A stretch of DNA of 64,000 bases from NCBI GenBank assembly GCA_018350325.1, contig JAEVLN010000002.1, positions 2,088,288-2,152,287 on the forward strand, written 5' to 3'. Origin of the DNA: Globodera rostochiensis (Eukaryota; Nematoda; Chromadorea; Rhabditida; Heteroderidae). A program made the translations under genes and the position numbers. This document shows, piece after piece, positions 22,923 through 32,240 of the stretch. Below the pieces are notes generated by a model. The model was not told where the DNA came from. It saw only the letters and a list, made by a program, of their open reading frames with translations, and made no database searches. How positions within the stretch are numbered: position 1 is the stretch's first letter; each line of letters starts with the position of its first letter.

Positions 22923-24469
22923 GTAGGAGGATTGTTTGTTTTTTTTGTTTTGAATGAAATGAATTGGATTATGTGTATGGATGATCCGTCGGCCCCCCCC
23001 CCACCCCCGAAATATGCAAATGATGATGAACATGGTGATGTTCGGAAGTGAGTGAGTGAGTCTGGTGATGGTGAATGGGAGCTCTTTAAATATGTTGTTG
23101 CAAATTGAGACGTCTCGGCAGGTCCCACAGATTATAGGATAGTCAACGATTTTGCTGATTGGTCTTCTTGAAAATGGTGTGATCGTTTAATCCTGATCAT
23201 CTCCCCCTTCCATGGGGACTATAGTGTACTCGCATTGGTTGTTTTGTGGTGCATCTGATCACCACCGACTGAACATCACCATTTTACCATTGTTTGAGGG
23301 GGACAAAGTGTTAGTAGATTCTCTAGTTGTTGGGGACGTTCGGCCCGTTTCTGTTACCTATGCCATTTTTGTCCTGTTCATTTTTGCCTCAAATTCACAC
23401 ACACACGCTCATTCCGTTTGCTTTATACACTGAGTTCATTTTTCGGTTTATTTCTTTGCCATTTTTTAGGGTTTTAAGTATTGGTTTTTTTCCCCCCTTA
23501 GAATTTACTTTTGACCGAGCCCTTTCTTTGGGAGCCGTTGAAATCAAAGTGTCCAGAGCCGAACAGAACTTCTTCCGGCGGATCGTTTTTGAATAATTGC
23601 GTTTCTCAAAGCCACCACCACCATACGGGAGAGTTACCATTTTTTGCCGAAAATAAAACGGAAAATGTGTTGCTTTGCTTGCCATCTCATTTTCGGCACT
23701 TTTTTGCATTTTTTTTTTTTTGTTCATTCCGTTGGTTTCTTCTTCTCTCCTCCACACATTCAATTCCATTTTTTTATGATCTTAAACTGTGCCTTCTTGA
23801 AGCATTTTTGATTGAACCCTCTCTTTTGTTTTGTTTTGTTTTTGATGCAGGAAATTTCATTTTTTGTTTGTTTGTTTGTTGCTCACGGTGTTCCTCCACT
23901 CCCCTCTACAACACAACTCACATTGCCATTGTTCAACATTTGAGGATTTAATAAAGAAAATGCCTCTCTTTAGAGCTATTCAAGAATAATGGTGCCAAAA
24001 AGCGAAGAGTTAAATAAAACCAAGTTTTATGTCATACCCATAGTCGAGAGGCACTGCTTACTTTACCCAATCCGGGTCTTAGTGACTGTGTGTAAGGGGG
24101 CTTCTTCCATTTGAGCATTTTAAAGTGATTTGATCACAAAACAAATTTGAACTCTCCCTCCACATCATTTATAGTTAAAAAACGAACACAATGTCACGCT
24201 TTTTGTTCGATCACTTTACTAATGATCAGAGCCGAAATTATATTCCTAGTACATGTGTTGCGCTTTTACCAACCTAAAAACAAACAACAAAAAACAAAAT
24301 GTGAGGGAGGTTGAGAGAGAGGAGCACTGGTTGGTTGGTCGGTCCTCCTCATTTTTGTGCACAACCTTCTTCACCAATCAACCAACGGGCCCATCCGGAG
24401 TGTTCAGTTCATGAGAAGGTAGTGGCCATGCGCCTGCCTGTTCTAAGCATTTACATTTTTTATTTTAGT
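22923..24469. other. Intergenic; 3' UTR of SPOC gene and next promoter
   Basis: No exon was recognised. The first part is probably 3' UTR. The rest is T-rich with an AATAAA at about 23948 and a GAGAGGCACTGCTTACTTTA stretch near 24047. TTTTATTTTAG at 24458-24468 ends two bases before the next start codon and looks like a spliced-leader acceptor. Confidence 0.5.
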
Positions 24470-26705
24470 ATGCAGCCACAACAACAATTTGCCGAGAACG
24501 AAGTGCCGTTCGTGAATACAGTGGACGAAGTCATTGAAGCCATTCAGCGAATAGACAATCCAAGTCGGTGTTTTTGAGATTGAGACTTTTCCAATTTGAT
24601 GTCAAGAAAAGAGGGGGGGGGGGGGTGAGTGTGGGGTCCGTCCGTCCGGCGGAGCATCGGGTAGACAGACTGTACTACTTTTGTGTGTTTTGTTTCAGAA
24701 GAGGTCATTTACTTTGTTACGCAATTTACACGACAACGTGAGCGCACGCTTAGGCAAGCCGATTATGAGCGTATCCAATGCGCAATCCGCGAGACGGCTG
24801 CTGCTCATCGACAACGCCAGCAGTGGCGACCACCGCAGCAACAACAACAACAAAAGCAGCAGTGGCAGCGGACAGAACCGCTTCCGGCACCGGAAGAACG
24901 GCAGCAAAAAGAGACGGAGCCCGAAAATTTGGTGCGTCCCGATGTTGACATTTTTTGTTGTTGGATTTTCTCTCGAGATACTGAACCCCGACTACGAAAA
25001 ACCACCGGCTGTCGGCATCTCTATTCATTAGCAGACTAAAAGAAGAAGAAAAAAATTGTAACACTTTTTTATTTATAGATTTCATCGGATTTGACAACGG
25101 AAGAGGCAAATGCTGAGGACAACACCCAGCGGCCGTACTCACCAAGTGAATGGGAGAGTTTGACGCCGGAGGCCATTGCTGCGGTGACTGCGACTGTCGC
25201 CGTGGCGCGCGCGGTAGTGCCTTTGTCCTTAAGGTGTGTGTGCAAGAAGTGTTAAAAAACTGCCATTTTTGAATGAATTTTTTTGTGCAAACAGTTCCGT
25301 TGCCGTTGTTTCGGGACCGCCTGCCGAAGCCGCGGACGGTTCACCTCAACCGCCTCCTCCACAAAATGTCGAACTCGTTGGCACTTCACCACAACCTCCG
25401 CCACCTCCGCCACAAAGTGCCGAAATCGCATTTGGTTCACCTCGTCCGCCGCCACCTCCGCCACAAAGTGCCGAAATCGCATTTGGTTCACCTCATCCGC
25501 CGCCGCCACCTCCGCCACAAAGTGCCGAAATCGCATTTGGTTTACCTCTTCCTCCGCCACCACCACCGCTCTTTCCGCAGCAAAGTACCGGAAATGTTGG
25601 CAATTTTCTGCACTCGCCACCTCCTCCACCACCACCACCACCTCCTCCACTAATTGAGGCGACACCGTTGCTGCTTTTCCCTTCCCCTCCATCACTACCT
25701 CTACGAATGGCGACGACAACGACGGCACCGATGCGTTTTGCTTTTCCTCCTTCACTGCCTTTGCGGATGGCATCACCAATGTTTCTTTCTCCGCCGCCAC
25801 CGCCTCCACAAATGTCGGAGGCGATGCTGGACGATCGTGGCAATCAACTGCATCCCCTCATGGCAATGGACGATCGTGGCAATCAACAACATTCCCTCAT
25901 GGCAATGGACGATCGTGGCAATCAACCGCACCCCCTCATGGCGATGGACGGTCGTGGCAATCAACCGCACCCTCTCATGGCGATGGACGATCGTGGCAAT
26001 CAACCGCACCCCCTCATGGCGATGGACGATCGTGGCAATCAACCGCACCCCCTCATGGCGATGGACGATCGTGGCAATCAACCGCACCCCGTCATGGCGA
26101 TGAACGTTCGTGGCAATCAACCGCACCCCCTCATGGCGATGGACGATCGTGGCAATCAACCGCACCCCCTCATGGCGATGGACGATCTTGGCAATCAACC
26201 GCACCCCCTCATGGCGATGGGCGGTCATGGCAATCAACGGCACCCTCTCATGGCGATGGGCGGTCGTGGCAACCACTCCTCCATGATGATGGGCGGTCGT
26301 GGCAATCAACAGCACTCTACCATAGCGATGGGCGGTCATGGCAACCACTCCTCCATGATGATGGGCGGTCGTGGCAATCAACAGCACCCCCTCATGGCGA
26401 TGGGCGGTCGTGGCAATCCACAGCACCCCCTCATGTCGATGGGCGGTCATGGCAATCAACAGCACTCTCCCATGGCGATGGGCGTTCTTGGCAACCAACA
26501 GCACTCCTCCATGACGATGGGCGGTCGTGGCAATCAACAGCAACCTCTCATGGCGATGGGCGTTCGTGGCAATCAACAGCACCCCCTCATGGCGATGGGC
26601 GGTCATGGCAATCAACGGCACCCTCTCATGGCGATGGGCGGTCGGGGCAATCAACAGCACTCCTCCATAATGATGGGCGGTCGTGGCAATCAACAGCGAT
26701 GGTAG
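24470..26705 (+). CDS. Unrecognised protein with proline-rich and 13-residue repeats
   Basis: Four exons join in frame to 630 residues: 24470-24563, 24699-24931, 25079-25233 and 25295-26705. I do not recognise the family. Residues 1-110 (EVPFVNTVDEVIEAIQRIDN, IYFVTQFTRQRERTLRQADY) look like a helical, charged domain with a Q-rich tail; then an acidic stretch. A proline-rich block follows (about 165-330) with the unit PPPPPPQSAEIAFGSP repeated three to four times. The C-terminal 290 residues are about 23 units of MAMDDRGNQPHPL. The start follows a TTTTAG acceptor; an upstream in-frame ATG at 24428 would add MRLPVLSIYIFYFS, resembling a signal peptide, but that sequence also looks like the pyrimidine tract. 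Low-complexity tail and unknown domain suggest a scaffold or RNA-associated protein at best; no function is claimed. Confidence 0.7.
25824..26702 (+). repeat. Coding minisatellite, 39-base unit, about 23 copies
   Basis: The unit encodes MAMDDRGNQPHPL. Early copies carry DDRGNQPHP and late copies GGRGNQQHP, so two subtypes spread locally. Three units are shortened (GGRGNHSSM), but all keep the frame. Because the period is a multiple of three, the reverse strand is also open for 306 codons (25773-26693). Confidence 0.95.
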
Positions 26706-27152
26706 TGTGTTGACTAGGGTTGGCGGTTCTGAACCGTGGACACCGGATTTTTGAGTGTTTGGATAATCGAAAACTACTAGAAATCGCCAACCCTAGTTAG
26801 AGTGTTTGACGATGTGACACAACATTCCGAACAAGACAAATGTGTATTCTTATTTTGGTGATGATATGTAGTGTTGACCGCATGCAAAATTTGATTCTGT
26901 ATTGTTCTCATTCACTAACGCTGACATCATCCTTCGTCCCCACCTTCACTTTTTATTCAATTCTATTACACCTGCCTATACATGTTTACCCAATTTATAT
27001 GTTGTGTAAAATTGTGTGTATGTGATTGATTGCTGCTATTATATTCAATCGATGTTACATATGATGAGAACAACGCCGTACAAAGGCTTACCGCGACTAT
27101 ATATTATTCATTGATTAATTAATGCGTTCATTGATTTTATTCGTTTGTAGAG

Positions 27153-28012
27153 ATGTTTTTTCGCCGCCTTCTTCCGCTTTCAATGAATTGTCGCCGGTTC
27201 AGCACATCGCCCGCGGGGTTTAAGACGTTCGAGGAGTTTAAGCAAGTAGGTGTCTCTTAACTTGATGGGTTTTGATTTGTTTAGCTTTTGTTTTTTATCC
27301 CAAAATTTTTTGAATTTCTGAAACTTTTTTGACAATCGAAGTGTGCTCGTACTCGTATTCATACGCTTCTCTTTTGTATCATAAATTTAAGAAAAAAAGA
27401 GTGCTTAAGGATGCCTAATTTTTGGTTAATGGCTTTTTGTTAAAGTGCACATGGACTTGACTGTTTTTTATTTAAATTTTATCTCATGTCAGGGTTACGA
27501 GCGCGATTCGAGTCAAAGGCGTCGGCAGTCAACGTTTCATTTGGTCCGGACAATTCCCGTTTTGGCAGGCATTTGGGTGACGTTTATGGTCGGCATCTTC
27601 TACTACTGGCACTGTTACTACACTTATATAAGTTTTTATATTTGTTGTTGTTTCGGTTGTTTTTGGTTGTCACGCGTGGCAGAGACTTGGCAAATTTCAG
27701 TTCTTTTGGGACCGAGTGCCCTTCCCCCCCCCCCGGGGATATCTTTTAAATTTTTTTCTTCCGGGAACCGACAACTCAATTCTTCTTTTTTACAAATCGG
27801 GCACAATGCCTGCCCTCCTGTACTGCAAGTGGGTTAGGTAGACAGAATAGCGGTTATCTATTTAAGCAACAATTTTTTCCCGTTAATTTCTTTTCCAATT
27901 TTAATCAGGACGTGAACTGCGCCGCGATGTGGGTCCTTTTTCTCGTTTTTTTGGCGCTCTCTTCATGGACTATACCAAGTACGCATACAACACCGACCCG
28001 GACTCTCCCTGA
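27153..28012 (+). CDS. Small single-span protein, probably mitochondrial (copy 1)
   Basis: Three exons (27153-27245, 27493-27631, 27909-28012) give 111 residues. The N-terminus MFFRRLLPLSMNCRRFSTSP is basic, rich in Arg/Ser and free of acids, a typical matrix-targeting presequence. One hydrophobic segment at about residues 52-72 (TIPVLAGIWVTFMVGIFYYW) is followed by a charged tail (IRRELRRDVGPFSRFFGALF) ending DYTKYAYNTDPDSP. I infer an inner-membrane protein, perhaps a complex accessory subunit or assembly factor, but cannot name the family. GTAG sits just before the ATG, so spliced-leader trans-splicing is likely. AATAAA follows at about 28058. The RBX2-like exon begins 219 bases after the stop, a spacing compatible with an operon. 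Confidence 0.75.
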
Positions 28013-28230
28013 TTTGCCGTTGTAAACATTGATTGTGTTGCATAGCGTTTTGTCGTTGAATAAAAACATAGGTACACACATATATGCCAGCATCGTATCA
28101 AATTTCTCAATATTTGGTGGTTGATTCAACAGTTTAGTATTTGTTTACCATTAAACAAACTGAAATTTACATTTTGTTGGCCAACTTCTTTCTTAATTGC
28201 TTTATTAATTTCCCCAACAGATTTTTTTTG

Positions 28231-29007
28231 ATGGAAGTCGATGCAGCTGATAAAAATGGGAGTAATTGCGGTGAGTTCAAGCCATTTTTAAGTGATTTTG
28301 TTTTCACGGAAACGAAAAAATTGTGGGAAAATGCGCGTTCGGATATATTTTACAATTTTGTTTAAGCATGTTCGCACTCATTTTTGCTATATTTGGGCTT
28401 CTTTTTTATGTCCAATCAAGGGCGTAGTCAGGCCTTAAAATTTTGGTCATTTTGGGGGGGGGGGCTTTTTTTATGCAAAAATTCAAAATTTGGATCAACT
28501 TTCTTACAAACTACTCCCCCCCCCCGCCCCAAATGTCGGCCTACGCCCTCGACTTCAATGGGTATTGAAGTCTAATCTTCACCAATTTTTTGTATATTAA
28601 ATATCCAAATGGTCAAAATCAACTTATAAAATTAATTTCGCATTTTTAGAAGGATGGCGATTGATTGATTTTGTTAAGCAGAATTCCATTTACCAATATT
28701 TTTTTTTGTTTAGCAACGGAACACCAACCCCAACAACAACAACAACAGCGGCCATTTGCGATAAAGCGTTGGAACTTGGTGGCCACATGGAGTTGGGACG
28801 TGGAGTGTGACACATGCGCCATTTGTCGCGTTCATCTGATGGGTCGGTGGTGGTCGTCCAGTTTTGAAGAAAAAAGAATATTGTTTTGATTTTCCAAAAA
28901 AAAAATAAATTTTTTTTTTGCAGAGGCCTGTCTTCGCTGTCAGTCGGAAGCAAAAGCGCAAGAGTGTGTGGTTATTTGGGGCGAGTGCAACCATTGTTTT
29001 CACCTCT
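28231..29007 (+). pseudogene. RBX2/RNF7 copy lacking its last exon
   Basis: Exons 28231-28270, 28714-28842 and 28924-29007 encode the same first three exons as the complete gene at 30506-31915. These include WSWDVECDTCAICRVHLM and WGECNHCFHL. The fourth exon, which supplies the final zinc ligands (RCPLCQ), is absent: the duplication restarts about 260 bases after the third donor. A product could be full length only by splicing over the entire second copy to 31833, about 2.8 kb away. The reading frame of the three exons is intact, so the duplication is recent or the copy is still constrained. Confidence 0.8.
28427..28551. mobile_element. Small hAT-like MITE; second copy at 30721-30871
   Basis: The ends CAAGGGCGTAGTCAGGCC and GGCCTACGCCCTCG are imperfect inverted repeats with poly-G and poly-C inside, matching the termini of the elements at 10337, 11277 and 20547. 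The 8-base flanks (TGTCCAAT and ACTTCAAT) no longer match well. The copy in the second half of the segmental duplication has a longer poly-C run. Confidence 0.65.
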
Positions 29008-29375
29008 GTAGGCAATATATTTATGAATATAAAATCAAAATTTAAGCGATGCTTTTGGCACTTCCCCCTCCTCCCCTCAAAAAAAAATCAAAAACATTTT
29101 TCAATAATATTCTCTCTGAGTTTTGTGCGTCGGAATTTTATGTGTGCTAACACGGGAGCCCCGGATAATTGACATTTTTGATCGTAAACTCTCGGTAATT
29201 TTTTTGACATTTTTGATCAAAATGTCGATCGGTCCGAAGTGCCGGGCACTCATTAGTGCTAAATTCAATCAATAATGTTACATATGATGAGAACAACGCA
29301 ATACAAAGGCTTACCGCGACTATATATTATTCATTGATTAATTAATGCGTTCATTGATTTTATTCGTTTGTAGAG

Positions 29376-30285
29376 ATGTTTTTTCGCCGCCTTCTTCCGC
29401 TTTCAATGAATTGTCGCCGGTTCAGCACATCGCCCGCGGGGTTTAAGACGTTCGAGGAGTTTAAGCAAGTAGGTGTCTCTTAACATGATGGGTTTTGATT
29501 TGTTTAGCTACATTGTTTTTTATCCCAAAATTTTTTGAATTTCTGAAACTTTTTTGACAATCGAAGTGTGCTCGTACTCGTATTCATACGCTTCTCTTTT
29601 GTATCATAAATTTAAGAAAAAAAGAGTGCTTAAGGATGCCTAATTTTTGGTTAATGGCTTTTTGTTAAAGTGCACATGGACTTGACTGTTTTTTATTTAA
29701 ATTTTATCTCATGTCAGGGTTACGAGCGCGATTCGAGTCAAAGGCGTCGGCAGTCAACGTTTCATTTGGTCCGGACAATTCCCGTTTTGGCAGGCATTTG
29801 GGTGACGTTTATGGTCGGCATCTTCTACTACTGGCACTGTTACTACACTTATATAAGTTTTTATATTTGTTGTTGTTTCGGTTGTTTTTGGTTGTCACGC
29901 GTGGCAGAGACTTGGCAAATTTCAGTTCTTTTGGGACCGAGTGCCCTTCCCCCCCCCCCGGGGATATCTTTTAAATTTTTTTCTTCCGGGAACCGACAAC
30001 TCAATTCTTCTACTAAAATGTGCACAACCACAAAAATTTCTGGGATCGTTTTCATAAATTTTTTACAAATCGGGCACAATGCCTGCCCTCCTGTACTGCA
30101 AGTGGGTTAGGTAGACAGAATAGCGGTTATCTATTTAAGCAACAATTTTTTCCCGTTAATTTCTTTTCCAATTTTAATCAGGACGTGAACTGCGCCGCGA
30201 TGTGGGTCCTTTTTCTCGTTTTTTTGGCGCTCTCTTCATGGACTATACCAAGTACGCCTACAACACCGACCCGGACTCTCCCTGA
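29376..30285 (+). CDS. Small single-span protein, probably mitochondrial (copy 2)
   Basis: Exons 29376-29468, 29718-29856 and 30182-30285 encode a 111-residue protein that I read as identical to the copy at 27153-28012; the only coding difference noticed is a synonymous GCA/GCC alanine codon. The presequence, single membrane span and basic tail are therefore the same. Intron 2 carries an extra piece near 30012-30057. Its stop lies 220 bases upstream of the complete RBX2 gene, with a CCCCAACAG acceptor between, consistent with co-transcription. Which copy is ancestral cannot be told from this window. Confidence 0.75.
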
Positions 30286-30505
30286 TTTGCCGTTGTAAAC
30301 ATTGATTGTGTTGCATAGCGTTTTGTCGTTGAATAAAAACATAGGTACACACATATATGCCAGCATCGTATCAAATTTCTCAATATTTGGTGGTTGATTC
30401 AACAGTTTAGTATTTGTTTACCATTAAACAAACTGAAATTTACATTTTGTTGGCCAACTTCTTTCTTAATTGCTTTATTAATTTCCCCAACAGATTTTTT
30501 TTTTG

Positions 30506-31915
30506 ATGGAAGTCGATGCAGCAGATAAAAATGGGAGTAATTGCGGTGAGTCCAAGCACCATTTTTAAGTGATTTTGTTAATTCACGTCTGGTTGTTACA
30601 TGTATAGCGAAATTGGAAACGAAAAATTGTGGAAAAATGCGGGTTCGGATATATTTTACATTTTTGTTTAAGCATTGTTCGCACCCATTTTTGCCATTGG
30701 GGCTTTTGTTTATGTCCAATCAAGGGCGTAGGCAGGCCTTAAAATTTTGGTTTGTTAAAACCCATTTGGGGGATCTTTTTGTTATGCAAAAATTCGAAAT
30801 TTGGATCAACTTACAAACCCCCCCCCCCCCCCCCCCCCCCCCCCCGCCTCAAATGTCGGTTTACGCCATCGACTTCAATGGGTATGGGTATTGAAGTTTA
30901 ACCTTCACCAATTTTTTGTATATTAAATATCCAAATGGTCAAAATACCAATATTTTTTTTTGTTTAGCAACGGAACACCAACCCCAACAACAACAACAGC
31001 GGCCATTTGCGATAAAGCGTTGGAACTTGGTGGCCACATGGAGTTGGGACGTGGAGTGTGACACATGCGCCATTTGTCGCGTTCATCTGATGGGTCGGTG
31101 GTCGTCCAGTTTTGAAGAAAAAAGAATATTGTTTCGATTTTCCAAAAAAAAAAATTTTTTTGTTTTGCAGAGGCCTGTCTTCGCTGTCAGTCGGAAGCAA
31201 AAGCGCAAGAGTGTGTGGTTATTTGGGGCGAGTGCAACCATTGTTTTCACCTCTGTAGGCAATTTATTTATATATAAAATCAGAGTTTAAGCGATGATTT
31301 TGGCACTTTCTCCCCCACCCCTCCCCTCAAAAAAAAAACAGAAACATTTTTTTTTCAATAATATTCTCTCTGAGTTTGTGCGTCGAAATTTTATTTTCCA
31401 AATTTTGGCGGATGTACTAACACGGGAGACCGGACATTGAGTTTTGATTGAAATCTTACGATAATTTTTGATCAAATTTTTTCAACATTTGCGATCAAAA
31501 GCATGATGGGTCCGCAAGTGCCGGGAGCTAGTGCTAACTGCTCAGATGTGCTGTCAAAAAATGAATTTTATGGCTCAGATTTTTGAAAAATCCCCCTGAT
31601 CAGGATTTACCAAGATCAAACAAAATCCTGATTTTTCTGAATATCTTTTCCGGAGCCTGGTCCTGCTTTTAATGAATTTTGTTTAGAATCAGAAATAGAG
31701 AAAGGACCGATCGAGTTTCTCGATCGTAATCTCGGTAAATCTCGGTCGAGATTTTTCGAGATTCTCCATCGGTCCTCAAGTCCTTTCTCTAGTCATAAAC
31801 CAACTCATCCCTCCCCCCCGATTCCCTCATAGGCTGCATGTCTCTGTGGGTGAAGCAGAACAACCGATGCCCGCTCTGCCAAGCCGACTGGGCTGTTCAA
31901 CGAGTTGGCAAATGA
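30506..31915 (+). CDS. rbx2: RING-box protein 2 (RBX2/RNF7/SAG)
   Basis: Four exons (30506-30545, 30968-31093, 31171-31254, 31833-31915) give 110 residues (human RNF7 is 113). RBX2 is the RING subunit of cullin-RING ubiquitin ligases, mainly with CUL5: it binds the cullin through its N-terminal strand and recruits the ubiquitin- or NEDD8-charged E2. The sequence matches RNF7 closely: KRWNLVATWSWDVECDTCAI, CRVHLMEACLRCQ, ECVVIWGECNHCFHLCCMSL, WVKQNNRCPLCQADWAVQRV. All RING-H2 cysteine and histidine ligands are present. A short poly-Q stretch precedes the conserved core. The ATG follows CCCCAACAG, a likely trans-splice acceptor. Intron 3 contains a TAGAGAAAGGACC..GTCCTTTCTCTA repeat. AATAAA-like sequence follows at about 31996. 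Confidence 0.95.
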
Positions 31916-32240
31916 AGAGAGTGAAATATGTGAAGCAGACCTTTTTGTATTTCGACATTGAAATGTTTTTTGTACATTTAAATCTGTCTTAATTAAAATA
32001 AAAATGATGAAAACAATGTCAAGGATTTGTTCTCTGATTTTATGGCAACAATTTAATGTTCCAATATTTATTATTTGATGTGTTCTCAATTTTCTTTTTT
32101 TCGTGTTATTTTTATAGCAAAATTGCGATTTGCATGGTGCCATTTTTATTAAATGCTAATACATTTTTTTTGACATTTATGAATACAATTTCAAATGGCA
32201 TAAAAATTTCAGAAATTTTTTCGCCAAAAATTTTGCCCAT

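Larger units (their letters stand above)
27047..31545 (+). repeat. Tandem segmental duplication of about 2.2 kb
   Basis: Copy 1 (about 27047-29265) and copy 2 (about 29266-31545) both begin ATGTTACATATGATGAGAAC and run through the same two genes. They end in related GTGCCGGGMRCTMRTGCTAA sequence. Coding sequence is nearly identical; the differences seen are synonymous changes, one lost CAA codon and indels in introns, such as a roughly 45-base insertion near 30012-30057. Both copies carry the same small transposon (28427-28551, 30721-30871), so that insertion predates the duplication. Confidence 0.95.

Noticed and set aside
23212..23951. Several open frames between the SPOC gene and the repeat-protein gene
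   Set aside because: They are T-rich and Phe/Ser-rich without conserved motifs; more likely 3' UTR and intergenic sequence.
25773..26693. 306-codon minus-strand open frame (TAHRHEGVRLIAT repeats)
   Set aside because: It is the complement of the 39-base coding repeat; the sense frame has an intron-exon structure and an upstream ordered domain, the antisense frame is pure repeat.
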